Assembly: GCA_014529385.2 (NCBI GenBank)
Contig: CM043955.1
Span: forward strand, 137,342,108 to 137,406,107
Direction: 5' to 3'
DNA length: 64,000 bases
DNA from: Adiantum capillus-veneris
Taxonomy: Eukaryota > Streptophyta > Polypodiopsida > Polypodiales > Pteridaceae
The translations under genes and the position numbers were made by a program. The notes beneath the pieces were generated by a model. That model ran no database searches. It had not been told where the DNA came from and saw nothing but the letters and a program-made list of their open reading frames with translations. Within the stretch, counting starts at the first letter, position 1. Each line of letters opens with the position of its first letter. This document shows positions 1 through 11,554 of the stretch, piece by piece.

Positions 1-390
1 GGAAGAAAACTCACACCGAAGCTGGTAGGAACTTACCACACATAGAAGCCGATAGCGCGCACTCTTGGTATCTGTGCGTAGCTCTCGCCGTTGCTAACAC
101 AATGGAGGTGTCGCTTCTCCAATGGCGGCTCCGTAGCTCGCGTAGCATGTAGATAAGACTCTCTCTCTCTCTCCCTCTCTCTCAGACACAGTCACGGCGC
201 TCAAAAACTCACTTTGATCAATAAAAACTGAATCCCCTTAGGTTACAAAAACTTTGGCTTATATACCTCAGCCTTGGAGGTGAGAACATCTCTAACTAAT
301 TACATCAGCAAGTGAAATTACTTTGGGATTACAAGCTGGAAACTCAATTGAGTCCCGTTACTTAATGAATGGCTCAATTCAAAATCAATG
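1..390 (-). repeat. LTR-like fragment (minus orientation)
   Basis: Read on the minus strand, this stretch has a TATATAAG box (plus 258-265) followed by a short T-rich leader and a GA/CT-rich, CpG-rich block. The surroundings of the box resemble those of the LTR near 49.4 kb (GGTATAAAAGCC there, GGTATATAAGCC here), and words such as GTGCGTAGCTCTCG recur in the LTR at 5225-6080. I infer a fragment of a Gypsy-type LTR running off the left edge. No partner LTR or terminal dinucleotide is visible, so the boundaries are arbitrary. It contains an imperfect CT run near 159-183. Confidence 0.4.
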
Positions 391-477
391 TCGGAAAGAC
401 ATTTATTACAATCAATGGTTACAAAAATGATGAGTGTGAGCAAAAATGTGGGTGTGATCCTCTGCTGGCTCAACAAT

Positions 478-2262
478 CATTCTAAACCAGAGAGAATTGA
501 GGAGATTAGAAGAGTTGTCTTCCAAGAAGATGGACCTGCACGTGCAAGACAAAATGTTAGGGCTCAAGAGGAGCAAGGACAGGATAGAGTGGAACCACAG
601 GTTGTGGCTGAGGCTGAGCCACCTATTGTGCGTAGATCTGGACGTGTCACGCGACCTCCTGATAGGTTTGTTCCATCTATGAACTATGTCATGTTGATTG
701 ATTGCAATGAGCCTTCCTGTTACAAGGAAGCAGTGCAAATGAAGGACTCCGGGAATTGGCAATTGGCCATGCAGTCAGAGATGACAACTCTGCATAAAAA
801 CAAGACATGGAAGCTAGTTAAATTACCACAGGGCAAAAAGGCTCTACCTTGTAAATGGGTTTACAGGTATAAGATCACCGCTCATGATAGTCAGCCAAAG
901 TACAAAGCAAGGCTTGTTGCCAAGGGCTTTAAGCAAGAACAAGGCATTGACTTTGATGAAGTCTTCTCTCCGGTGGTCAAGATGACTACATTGAGATGCT
1001 TTCTTGCATTGGTTGCCATATTAGATTTGGTGTTGCACCAAATGGATGTCAAGACAGCTTTCTTGCATGGTGATTTAGATGTGGAAATTTACATGCAGCA
1101 GCCAGAAGGGTTTGTTGAGAAAGGCAAGGAAGATTGGGTATGCTAGTTGTTAAAGAGTCTTTATGGCTTAAAAAAATCACCGAGGGCATGGTACCATAAA
1201 TTCCACAAGTTTATGCTTTCTCAAGGCTACAAACGTAGTGAGTTCGATCACTGTCTATATACAAAGAAGGCTAAGGATGGTAGTTGGCTGATCCTTATTT
1301 TGTATGTGGATGACATGTTGATTGCTGGCCAGCACTTGGAAGAAATTTCAGCTTTGAAGTCAAAGATGGAAAAATCGTTTGACATGAAAGACATGGGTGA
1401 GGCAAGTCATATACTTGGTATGCGCATTGAGAGAGACAGATCAAAGAAGTTGATTTGGTTATCTCAAACAGAGTATATTGACAAGGTTTTGCAACGTTTC
1501 AATATGGAGAAGGGAAAGGCATTGAGTGTTCCATTGCCACCATATGTGAAACTTAGCAAACAAGATTGTCCCGTGTCTGAGGAAGAACAGGCTGAAATGG
1601 ATAAGATTCCATATGCGTCTGCAGTGGGTAGTTTGATGTATGCAATGATTGCTACTCGCGCAGACATTGCATTTGCAGTGGGAGTAGTAAGTCGATAGAT
1701 GTCAAACCCAGGCAAGAAACATTGGGAGGCAGTGAAAGGAATATTGAGATACCTGAAAGCTACAAAGAGTATGCGTATATGCTATGGGAGTCAGGAGCGA
1801 AGTGTAAAGGGTTTTACAGACTCGGATTATGCAGGTGACTTAGACAACCGAAGGTCTACGTCAAGGTATGTCTTTACATTGGCTGGTGGAGCAGTATCAT
1901 GGCGTTCTAGATTACAAGATTGTGTTACTCAGTCTACTACAGAGGCTGAATATGTTGCAGCATCAGAGGCATGCAAAGAATCAATTTGGATTAATCGACT
2001 AGTAACAGATTTGGGAATCAAAGAAGAGGTGCCTGTGTTATATTGTGATAGTCAAAGCGCTATACAATTGGCTCGCAATCCAGTTTATCACTCAAAGACA
2101 AAGCATGTGGACGTGAAGTATCATTTCATCAGGGAAATGCTCGAGGATAAGCAACTTCATCTTGTCAAAGTTCACACCACAGAAAATCCTGCTGATCTAC
2201 TTACAAAAGGACTTCCCTCAGAGAGCTTTGCGCATTTTTGCAAGCAGTTAGGTGTAGGGTAG
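478..2262 (+). pseudogene. Copia pol fragment (integrase tail, RT, RNase H) with two stop codons
   Basis: Encodes the C-terminal part of a Ty1/copia polyprotein, which copies element RNA into DNA. Hallmarks: RT start '[12 protein letters not shown]', '[12 protein letters not shown]' and the catalytic 'YVDDML' (about 1303-1320), then RNase H with 'DSDYAGDLDNRRSTS', 'TEAEYVAASEA' and the C-terminal 'KTKHVDVKYHFIR' block. The frame is constant from 388 to 2262 but is cut by TAG at 1144-1146 (Copia-2 has CAG) and TAG at 1696-1698 (Copia-2 has TAC). The RNase H also reads RRSTSRY where Copia-2 has RTSTSGY. The first ~90 bases of the open frame, before 478, are not Copia sequence. Non-functional relic. 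Confidence 0.9.
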
Positions 2263-2340
2263 TACATCACTTCTCTACATCTCTTGTATATTAGCTTGTA
2301 TAGTAGCTTCTCTCACACTTAAAGTACCACATTGGACTTT

Positions 2341-2351
2341 AAGTGGGAGGT
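2341..2351 (+). other. Polypurine tract of Copia-1
   Basis: AAGTGGGAGGT directly precedes the TGTTGGGG start of the 3' LTR. The same tract occurs before the 3' LTR of Copia-2 (55687-55697). In this family the tract primes plus-strand DNA synthesis. Confidence 0.8.
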
Positions 2352-2543
2352 TGTTGGGGTATAAAGCCCAATGTGGTCGCCCAGGTAAGTGGGCGGGCCG
2401 CCAGGTATGTACACATATTCTTTTGTAAAAACCTAATAAGAACTCACTATGCTCTACACATTACAGCAGAGCGAGTTCACCATATCGTCGTGCTCTTCTT
2501 CTCGCACTCTCTCTCGCGTCGCACTTCCGCTCGTACTCCTTCA
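2352..2543 (+). repeat. 3' LTR of Copia-1 (192 bp, TG...CA)
   Basis: Begins TGTTGGGGTATAAAGCCC and ends CTCCTTCA. It has the same length as, and is nearly identical to, the LTR at 55698-55889, and both diverge immediately after the terminal CA, which fixes the boundary. A third copy lacking its last 27 bases sits at 51604-51768. The short reading frames inside all three copies are LTR shadows, not genes. Confidence 0.9.
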
Positions 2544-3770
2544 CTCTGGTCTTTTGTAGTAGGTTGGTTCATCTCTCAGTGGTACTCCTAAGCCATACTT
2601 TCTAACAGTTCTTGCCAGAGATGGTTCATCTCTCCGGACTCGTTCTATGGGTGGTCTTCCAGGCTCTGTTGACCCTTGAGTTTTTGGCTTATCTCTCCTT
2701 GATACCTTGAATAGAGTGGTGGTTCTTGTAAATCCTTAGCCCTCGTGCGGCTTGATAACCATCTCGGTATGGTCTTGTTCCAATGTTGCACTCTGTCGAA
2801 GCCATGCCTGCAATGATGGCTGAGTTGCTGGTTGGTTTTGGTTGTGGAATGTCTGCAGTCGGGTAGAATGTGAGTTCGCATCATACTCCTCTGAGAAGGG
2901 ATTTATTGACCTGCTAGGGGTGTAGGTGGCTCTTGGCACTTCATCAGGGGCATATGTTGATGCTCTTGGAACTGTTACCTTTTCTACCTCCTCTGGGAGA
3001 ATACGTTGGTATTCTCGCCCGTACCTATCAACAAAAACAATATCCTTCCCCATAGCAGTTTCATAAGAGAATAAGTAAAGAACCTTATCTTTGCTTAACT
3101 CGGTTGAGTATGGTTCTTTGCAGCGAAAGTAAGAGACCATTCCCTCACTCTCATGCTTGTAAATTCCCACGTTCTCATTATAAGTTGATACCCTGGTTGT
3201 TTTCTTATCATACATAAAAATTGCTCCAGGTCGATCAATGTTTGGAGGCGGTTCTTGAGTTTCTGAAACCATTTTCCCCTTCGCCACGTTGTCTCCATAT
3301 CTGTTGTAATCTTCAGGGTTACTAACTATCAGATAGTGGCTCCCCTTTTCGTCTCGGAACCTATCTCCATCATCATAGACTCGAATTAACTACAGTCTCT
3401 GAGCCGATCTTTCTTCAATACAAATACACTTGCGTCCTTGATAGTCAGAATAGACTAGTGCTCCCCTCGAGTTTGTTCCTTCTAAGAATATCACAGTGAA
3501 CTTGGAATCATTCAAAGGATTTAGGGAGGTGCTTCCTCCTGGCATTGGTCCGTCATAGGTGAAACCTCCTGGCTGTTGACTACCCATCATGAAGAAGGAT
3601 TTGTCTGATGAAGTGTCAGTATCACTACCCTCCTCAATAGTCGGTGCTAGTGGATCTAGCCTTGCCTGAGTTACACTCTCGTCGGTGGACACTAAGCTAC
3701 CTTGGTCACTTGCCACCTTTTGGTCTCTAAAAATGTATCTTCCCGATCTTAAATTCATCAAAATTATCAA
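2544..3770 (-). pseudogene. Gypsy element E gag, broken
   Basis: Three blocks on the minus strand (3770-3390, 3287-2736 and on to 2544) encode the N-terminal part of a gag polyprotein. It opens at or just before MNLRSGRY, as element A does, followed by an acidic stretch (SDTDTSSDKS) and a region of the type MYDKKTTRVSTYNENVGIYKH that parallels A's middle gag. Stops and frame changes between the blocks make it non-functional. The capsid-like retrotransposon gag domain seen in A (27.5-28.0 kb) is missing because Copia-1 adjoins at 2543. Further downstream translation on this strand gives the basic run found before the capsid region in A. Confidence 0.7.
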
Positions 3771-4179
3771 TGCAATTTATCACAAATCCAACCACTCACC
3801 TGGCAAAGGATAAGTCTCCGCACAACTTCTTGCTTTGCTACTGAATAAACCTGTACACAAGCGTTTAACTTCGGCAATCGAATCAAAGCATTTAATCGCT
3901 AGAGGTGATCTTAGTAATGATTGGTATAACTGGAGAGTTAACCTCAACCACTACTGTAATTTATACACTGCTGATGTTCTGGATTAGGCATGCTAATCTG
4001 GAACTATACTTTTTTCGGATGTTGGTCAATTTACGTGAAAAAGTCTGAATTCAGTCTTTGATCCATCAAATGGCCAAACAAGGTCCAAATTCACTTCTGA
4101 AAGAAGTTTTGGAACCCTTAAGCCAAATGGAACCTAACTGTCTAAGCTCAATCAAATTTTGTCTTCACTAAGCCCCAGT

Positions 4180-4603
4180 AGACATCCTACGTGTAGGATG
4201 TCTCCTGCTCTGTTTTGCCTGGATTCTTGCACTATGGATTCCCCTTGATGTGCTGAGTCCATAGCTATTTTTACTTTTTGATTTGGACACCTATAAGCTG
4301 GTCAATGGATCAGAAATCTGTTTCGACAGCCTGTTGCTAGTCTTGATCAGTCTAATCAACTCCAATTTGGACCAAAATTGACTAGGAGGCTTGCCTCAGG
4401 TTATACAACACCTTGCTATACCCACAATCAGTATCTGGCTTCAATTTCTTGCTTTAGACATCCTACGTGTAGCATGTCTTTTTGCTCAGAATAGCTTCAA
4501 ATGAAAATCATAGACTCTCCTTGAGGTGCTGATCACTTTGGTATGCTCAAATTTAGGTTTGGAGTGCAAAATCACATAGATGACATCCTACGCGTAGGAT
4601 GTC
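4180..4603. repeat. Leader palindrome array of element E (3 copies)
   Basis: Three near-perfect inverted repeats with arm GACATCCTAC: 4180-4203 (11-base arms, GT centre), 4456-4479 (one arm mismatch) and 4582-4603 (a perfect 22-bp palindrome with CGCG centre). A half-site, ACGTAGGATGTCT, lies at 5575-5587 inside the adjacent LTR, with the same left flank (GTGCAAAATCAC) as the third copy. The surrounding ~1.4 kb (3771-5205) has no coding potential and forms the leader between primer site and gag. Confidence 0.75.
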
Positions 4604-5205
4604 TTTTTGGTCTGTTTGACCCCAGACTTGGCCCACAGTTTCCCCTTGATGTCAGCAACCCAGTGGTATGCTTAGATTTTGGTTTGAATTTCAAAAGTCC
4701 CCAATTTTAGCTGTCCTAGCCTTTTTCAGTCAAAAGTGCTAAAGTCTGCTTAGAACCCAATTTTCTCACCCAAGTGAGATGAAACCTCTCTCAGTCACTC
4801 AATATATCATGTAGATCATGCTCATGTAGCCTTCCTATGATTTTGGTCTTAAAATAATGCTTTGGCCTAATCCAGAACATCAGAACATCTTGGCATACCT
4901 TGACAGGATAAGGATAATGGTGTTTTGGTTGCTCTCTGGCCTCTCTGAACTATCAAGCTCTCCTCTCACCGCTTCTACCACTCCAACTCCTACTCTTTAC
5001 AACACCACTCAACTAAAACTACGTAATTCTACCTAAAACTACCTATGTCGAAGGATCTAGGCCAGACACACGCTCCCTAGACTACCTCTAAGACCTAGAG
5101 ATTCCTCCACCCTCTAATCCTATCTAAATGTAAAACGAGACTCTTGGCAAGCCAAAGAATCCCTATCCTCAAGGACTAGTCTCGGTCACCTACCTAAGGT
5201 TTTCG

Positions 5206-5223
5206 TCCCCAACAGCGGCGCCA
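5206..5223 (-). other. Primer-binding site of element E
   Basis: On the minus strand TGGCGCCGCTGTTGGGGA follows the LTR end (CCAACA) after one base. It resembles the tRNA-Asp-type primer site TGGCGCCGTTGCCGGGGA known from plant Tat/Athila-like Gypsy elements, with central differences. Confidence 0.75.
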
Positions 5224-5224
5224 A

Positions 5225-6080
5225 TGTTGGACGGATACGCCGCGACGGACGTCAGCACAATGAGAACTTATCTAACAAGATTTGTCAGCTAAGGACGAAA
5301 CTCGACCCGCAGGCGCATGGAAGCAAGCATAGGGTGTCAACCTACACTCGATCGACTCCTAACTAATTCCTACAGAGGTCACTACCAAATGTCTAAGTCA
5401 CGGCCTTCAAGAATGCATAAGAGAAAACTTCCTACAACGCTTTCTAGAGCCAAACACCCATCAAACAATCTCGAAACACCATAGAACTTGAAGGAGACCC
5501 TACTAACACCAATACATCTCTCTCCCTAAGGACTATGAACCAAAAACCCAACCCAAAACACCCGGTGCAAAATCACGTAGGATGTCTAACCGAAATTTGC
5601 AGGTCTTCATTTCCAAAATCTAAAGTGTCTAATGTGTAGCTCTACTCAATGAGAACGCGTGGATATGCTGCAATGCAAAATCAGACAACGTACGCTCACC
5701 GAATCACCAGATGAAGCTCGTAGATGGAGCTTGCAAAACCGGACCGTACGTGTGCAATGTAGGTATCGGCGCGTAGCTCTCGTCGGGGGCAAGACACTGC
5801 ACTTCTGCGCACTCGATCCCGACCACTGGTATGTGCGTAGCGTCAAGATGAAGTTCTCACTCTCCTCGTACACAGTATGCTCACTCACAGACTTCAAAAC
5901 TTTTTTAAAATGACAAAGGTTTTTCATTAAGGTGAAAAAGTGGTATAAATAATCTGGAAACTTCTGTAAGCCCCAATATTTACAAGGTGAAATGTCGGGT
6001 TTCCTCAATGAATGAATAATTACAAAAAATAATAATCTGCCGAGCAGTCAATTTTTGTAGGGTGTGTCCAGCTTCTAACA
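5225..6080 (-). repeat. 5' LTR of Gypsy element E
   Basis: The primer-site end is firm: in plus orientation the LTR starts TGTTGGACGG at 5225. The distal end is inferred at 6079-6080, giving a minus-strand start TGTTAGAAGC and a TG...CA LTR of about 856 bp. A TATTTATACC promoter box lies on the minus strand near plus 5943-5952, followed by a CpG-rich block with GTGCGTAGC-like words. No partner LTR is in the window. Confidence 0.6.
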
Positions 6081-6082
6081 CA

Positions 6083-6650
6083 ACCGGTGGCTTGATATCT
6101 TCTCTTATAGCTACAAGTGAATCAGTTAATGAAGAGGAGATATTGTCGTCTCTTCCTATTTGCAATGTGCTTGCAGCAAAGAGAGCAGCTCAAAATGTTG
6201 GGAGGAATTCTAAAAAGCCGATTATTGAAACTCTGCTAGAGATCAAAGCCTCCTGCAATAGGATCAAGAGAATGCAAACCAATGTCTCTGATGTGGTTGA
6301 AACATTAAGCTCTGCATTGGAGATTGAAAGTGAGATACTTTGGAAATTGCGAGAAGAGGCAAAAGCAACAAACTTGTAGAGATTAGAGAGTGAAGCATAC
6401 TTGAGAGAGAAACTTTCTCAAGTTGAATATTCTCAAAGATGATATTGGCATCTATTGAGAGTCTTCAAAAAGAGGTTTCAAGGAGTCAACACGAGTCAAA
6501 AGGAAGAAATCAAGACAATACTCTGCAACACATTGTGCCAATATTGAGGAGTATTGTCAACAAGTTGGGTGCTTTGACAAAGGTCAAGGTTCAAGACTTT
6601 ATGATATGCGAGCTACTACAAATAAATTAAGTTCTTTGGCTAGATTAGTT
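6083..6650 (+). pseudogene. Coiled-coil protein fragment, unidentified
   Basis: An open frame (to the TAG at 6377-6379) and a continuation in another frame (6439-6650) have heptad-like Leu/Ile/Glu/Lys spacing, for example ESEILWKLREEAKATNL and ASIESLQKEVSRSQHESKG. This predicts a coiled coil. I do not recognise the protein. It lies between the distal end of the element E LTR and the Helitron coding region in the same orientation, so it may be a fragment captured by the Helitron or part of another decayed element. Confidence 0.4.
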
Positions 6651-6908
6651 CAACCAAAGCAACATCAAGTTTCTCAATGACCTAGTCTTCACAATGGAAG
6701 AAATATGTAATGATATGTTGTATCTTCATCAAACTCTTTTTTTTTTTTAATGTGTCATTATCATTGTGTCAATTGTATTTAGTTTAGAGGAGAGAATTTG
6801 ATGTTGTTTATATTGATTGTTTATTATACAAAATTGAGTCAAATTTTAATTTTAATTAAAACTATAGAAAATAGCTTATAAGATATCTACTTGCACGTGA
6901 TTTGATAG

Positions 6909-8955
6909 ATGGTATTAGGACTACATATATTATCACCTGGTCATGCACAACATAGCCAAATATGTGATGAATCGCGAAAGGCAAGATGTCAAATAGCACA
7001 AGAGAGAACAAGGCATTCACTACAAAATACCATTGGAACTTTATTGGAGTGCAATGAGAGACAATCCTTGCCTTATGTACATGAAGAAAACTTTGAAGCC
7101 ATGAATGTTGGTATGACTGAGAACATAGCATTGTGATGTAATCAAGAGACTGTAGAGCCTATTGTTATCTTTGAAGAGGGAAACTATTCTCAAGTAGCAA
7201 AGCATTTTTTGTCCATATGCTTTGAATACCCAACTTCTCTCCTTTTACATCACAAATCAATGGCACCTATTCTATCCAAAAAGTGCTCGTTGCACAACTT
7301 AGGAAGCTTAGATTTTGTTTGCTCCAAATGTGGAGCAATGGCCTGGAACGCTGAAGGAAAGAGTATCCAAACATTCGTGGGTAAATATTTTTGCTTTGAT
7401 GGAAGAGTTAGATTACTTCCTTTGAATGAGCCACCAAATGAATTGAAAGATTTGATGAGTTCAACCACAACAAGAAGTAGACAATTCTTGCAAAACATTT
7501 GGGGATATAATAATGCATTGGTATTTGTGTCTCTTGGTGTCCATATCGATGAGACTATTAATTGTGGTGGAAGAAGTGTATACACTTTTAAGGTACATGG
7601 TTTTGTGTATCATAGCATTGGTTCTTTAGTGCTAGCAAGATGACAAAATGAAGTTCTACGCTTTACACAATTATATTTTCTCGAAACCGAACATGAGTTG
7701 AGCAACATATTGCATCATGTTTCAAATTTAGATCATAGTATTCTAGAGTGTTTACAATTGATGATGCATAGAGTAAATCCCTATGCAAATGCTTTACGAT
7801 CTGCTACTTCTTTGTCTAGAGATTCTATTGTACCCAATATTACGATGGTTATTATGGAGCATCATTGTGATAATTGGCAATATCTCGCTCCAAGAGGTTC
7901 TGAAGTTGATGCAATTATGCATGGGCAAGGGGATGATAGAAATATTGGCCATCACGACATTGTACTAAATTTTCAACATGGGGGCTTGAAAAGAATATCC
8001 AGCATGCATCGATCTTACATGTCCTTATTGTATGTTTTATTATTTCCAAGTGGAGAGGATGGGTGGCATCTTTATCTATAGACTAGCAATGGAAAAAAGT
8101 TGAGTCAAAAGAAATGTTATAGCTTTCACTTACAAATAAGAGATGATACATCGGAGTGTCTTCTTCAAGGGGGTAGGCTACTACAAGAATATTTCGTGGA
8201 TGCTTATAGTACTATAGAGGAGTCACGACTATTGTGGATGCAAAATAACCAAAGAACACTTCGTGCTAAAGTGTACCAAGGATTGGTTGACATGGTTGAG
8301 GCAAGAGATGGCTTAGAGAGGGCCGAAGGTCAAAATGTTGGCCGTAGAATTGTTCTACCTTCGTCTTTTGGTGGAGGTCCAAGATATATGTGCCAACTAT
8401 TCCAAGATACAATGGCAATTGTTCATAGTAGGGGTAAACTCGATCTCTTCATCACATTCACATGTAATCCACGATGGAAGGAAATAGATAATGCCTTACT
8501 GTTTGGACAAAGTGTTGTTGATCATCCTAATGTGACTGCACGTGTGTTTTATCAGAAGTTCCAAGATTTGATGCATTTACTTATCAAGCAAGCCGTATTT
8601 GGGAAGGTATTTGGACATGTTTCAGTGATAGAGTTTCAAAAGCGAGGTGTTCCTCATGCTCATATATTGTTGATACTTGTATCTGAATATAAGCCTATAG
8701 ATACATTCCACTATGAAAAGTTGGTTTGTCCAGAGCTCCCTGAGTGTTTCCAGAATTGTTTGATGTAGTTAGCTATTGTAATGTTCATGGTCCATGTGGT
8801 CCTTTGAACCCAAGTTCTCCATGTATGGTTGATGAAAAGGGTAGATTCAGGTTTCCACGAACATTCTCTTTGTGTATGTCTGTAAATCAAAGTGGATATC
8901 TTGTGTATATGAGACGAGATGATGGAAGGTTTGTTTGGTCTAAAATTACAATTTA
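6909..8955 (+). pseudogene. Helitron Rep N-terminal and HUH nuclease region, broken
   Basis: The start carries the usual Helitron leader (CNERQSLPYVHEENFEAMN), then a CX2C-type finger (FVCSKCGAMAW, ~7315-7350) and the Rep region. The HUH nuclease motif is visible as GVPHAHILLIL (about 8645-8677), preceded by DLFITFTCNPRWKEI, both Helitron signatures. The frame is constant from 6909 to ~8750 but has stops at 7134 (TGA), 7641 (TGA), 8079 (TAG) and 8766. A frameshift near 8750 moves the reading to FPELFDVVSYCNVHGPCG. The protein would nick and join DNA during rolling-circle transposition; this copy cannot be made. Confidence 0.85.
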
Positions 8956-11403
8956 GATAATTGTTGGTTTGTTCCTTATAGCCCTCTCTTATCACTAAGA
9001 TACAAAGCCCATATTAATGTTGAGATCTGTTCAACCTATCACTGTCGTTAAATATCTTTATAAGTATGTCTACAAGGGACATGATAGAGCCACTATTGTT
9101 CTTCAAGATTTTGAAGGAGCTATTAATGAGATCAAGAGCTATCTCAATGCACGTTATGTTTCTGCTTCCGAGGCTATGTGGAGAATATTTGGCTTTTACA
9201 TGCATAGTGAAAAACTAGCTATTCAATGATTGCAAGTACACCTTCCATTGGAGAATATGGTTACATTTCAAGATGGTGATGATGTATTAGATTTTCTAGA
9301 TAACGAGAAAAATAAAAAGAGTACCTTGATAGAATGGTTTGTTGCAAATCAAAACTATCCAGAAGCAAATAGCCTCACATATAATGACTTTCCAAGTGGT
9401 TGGGTATGGAATAAAAGTCAAAAAAGGCATGGTCTCCACCACAACATGGTGTTTTGATTGGAAGAATGTATAATATTGTCCCAACCGCTGGTGAGGTTTA
9501 TTATCTACAAATGCTACTTAATATTTGCAAGGGATGTAAATTTTTTGAAGACTTGCGGATGTATGATGGTCACATTTTTTATACATATAAAGAGGCATGT
9601 ATAGCTAAGGATTATTGCAAGAAGATGAAGCATGGTCACTTTGCCTCCAAGAGGCATCTTTTTTTCAAAATGGAATGTAGTTGAGACAACTCTTTGCAAT
9701 CATATTAGTGTTTTGTGAGCCACTGCATCTGGCTGCTCTTTGGGACAGATTTTGTACCGAATTTTGTGAGGACTATGTTTATGTCCTAAGGATGCATATT
9801 TCCGATGCAAGTGTATGATTTGATGTGGAAAAAAAATCAAGCTTTGCTTCATATAGAATGCTTTTTGCAACAACATGAGAAGAGGCTTTGCGATTATATG
9901 TTCCCTGCAATGGGCCTCCAATAGACTCAACAATGGTTTCCTTAAGTGAAACCGGTGCTATGGCTAAAGAGACAATGTTTAATGTTGATGAGCAACGTAA
10001 TATAGCGGATCGTATGGAGATTTCTGTAAATGAGGATCAACGAGATGCTTACCACCAAGTGCTGCAAGCTATTGACACACATTTAGGGAATGTATTTTTC
10101 TTAGATGGTTGTGGTGGCTGAGGAAATACTCACCTATACAATGCACTTCTTTCACAAGTGCGAGGAAGTTGTAGAATTGCTCTTGCATGTGCATCTTAAG
10201 GTATTTCATCTTTGCTTTTGAGTAATGGAAGAACTGCTCATTCTAGGTTTAAGATACCTTTGGAGCTTCACTCTGAAGCAACTTGCAATATAAAGGTAAA
10301 TAGTCAACTTGCAGAACTTCTAAGGAATGCAACTTTACTTATATGGGATGAACCTCCCATGACACATTTCTATGCATTTGAAGCAGAGGATAGAACTTTA
10401 AGACATATTATGCAACACAATACTTTGTTTGGTGGAAAAGTCATCTTGTTTGGAGGAAATTTTCAACAAATACTACCTATTGTACCAAAGGGTAGTCATG
10501 CAGACATTGTAAATGCTTCATTGTTTCATTGTCACATATGGAAATGTACAAAGATATTGAGGATTACCATAAATATGGTATACTTGAATGTGGTCAAAAT
10601 GCGCTTCAACAAAGTTTTTTGCGTTGGGTGCTTGATATTGGCAATGGGGATATGGATGATGGAGGAGACTTAGATAGAGTCAAAATACCTTCACACATGA
10701 TGCTTCCAGGAAATATTTTGGTGGATCTTCTAAGCTTTATATATAAAGATTTTTGTCATGTGCAAGATCATGCAAGTTTTTTGAAATGCTTGCCCCGCGG
10801 AATAAAGAGGTGGAGTTAATCAATGACTATGCATTGCAAAGAATGCATCGATTTTGCAAAGAGTATCTTAGTGCAGATTCAATTTGTATGTTAGAGGAAA
10901 ACACACATTTGTATACAATTTTATATCTAAATAGATTTACTCTTGGTGGTGGTTTTCCACCTCATGCTTTAGTCTTGAAACAAAATTCTCCTATCATGTT
11001 GCTACGGAATTTGGATCCAAGACGTGGATTGTGTAACTGAACCAGATTGATATGCAAACAATTTCATCATAAGGTACTTGAGGCAGAGATAGTCACCGAA
11101 TTAAATATTGGAGAGAGATGTTTTATTCCAAGGATCGACTTTATTGTTGGAAATCATCAGGGGCTTCCATTTCAAATGAAGTGTCGCCAGTTTCCAATTA
11201 GGCTACCTTTTGGGACGACTATCAACAAAGGACAAGAGCAAACACTGGGAATTCTTGGTCTATATCTTGCATCATCAATCTTCTCTCACGGACAATTATA
11301 TGTTGTAATGTCACGTGTGCAAAGTGAATCTTCTATGAGGGTTGTTGTCAATACTAAAAACACTCAAGAGGAGTGTTACTACACTCCAAACATTGTATTT
11401 TAG
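8956..11403 (+). pseudogene. Helitron Rep tyrosine region and Pif1-like helicase, broken
   Basis: Continues the Rep protein: YLYKYVYKGHD (about 9052-9084) carries the catalytic tyrosine region. Then comes a superfamily 1 Pif1-type helicase: start NEDQRDAYHQVLQ (~10030), Walker A degraded to DGCGG-stop-GNTH (~10105-10130, where the family has GGTGKT), Walker B LLIWDEPPM (~10337), GGNFQQILPIVPKGS, and the C-terminal INKGQEQTLG and GQLYVVMSRV blocks (11220-11320). Stops occur at 8954, 9227, 9455 and 9682, around the Walker A and at 10197, with several frame changes. Order and spacing are those of a normal Helitron RepHel. Confidence 0.85.
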
Positions 11404-11554
11404 GAAGTATTTCAACTAACAAACTCATAAGAGTAAGTTCAAATTGACATTGTGGCTCTCACTTAAAGTCATATGCACTTGACATTAAATTCTATTGAAA
11501 TCTCTTAGATCAAAGTATTGGACACAAATGGATCCTCGACGCAGTGCATACTAT

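Larger units (their letters stand above)
475..2543 (+). mobile_element. Copia-1: truncated Ty1/copia LTR retrotransposon (3' half)
   Basis: The right-hand half of a Ty1/copia element: integrase tail, reverse transcriptase, RNase H, polypurine tract (2341-2351) and 3' LTR (2352-2543). Homology with Copia-2 (53.4-55.9 kb) begins near 475 and continues almost unbroken, so both are recent members of one family. The left part (5' LTR, gag, protease, integrase core) is missing. To the right lies the gag region of Gypsy element E on the opposite strand, which suggests insertion into E followed by loss of the left side. No target duplication can be tested because one end is missing. Confidence 0.9.
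2544..6080 (-). mobile_element. Gypsy element E (5' half, minus strand)
   Basis: Read on the minus strand: 5' LTR (6080-5225), primer-binding site, a 1.4-kb non-coding leader with palindromes, then gag starting with MNLRSGR (ATG at plus 3756-3758) and running until cut by Copia-1 at 2543. The MNLRSGR start and the acidic, Ser/Thr-rich region after it are shared with element A at 26544, so A and E are related families. Everything downstream of mid-gag is absent. Confidence 0.8.
6909..11403 (+). mobile_element. Helitron (rolling-circle transposon), coding core
   Basis: A continuous but mutated Helitron polyprotein, with a Rep nuclease followed by a Pif1-like helicase, occupies this interval. 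Helitrons insert between A and T without target duplication and end in a hairpin plus CTRR. I could not place either terminus, so only the coding core is annotated. Sequence to either side (6.1-6.9 and 11.4-14.3 kb) may belong to the same element as captured fragments. Confidence 0.85.

Noticed and set aside
2343-2591. Conserved frame MGGCWGIKPNVVAQVSGRAA found three times (also 51589 and 55689)
   Set aside because: It lies entirely within the Copia LTR; conservation reflects the repeat, not a protein.
1-6080. 1-390 as the 3' LTR partner of element E
   Set aside because: Shared words and orientation, but overall sequence is too different from 5225-6080 to be an LTR pair.
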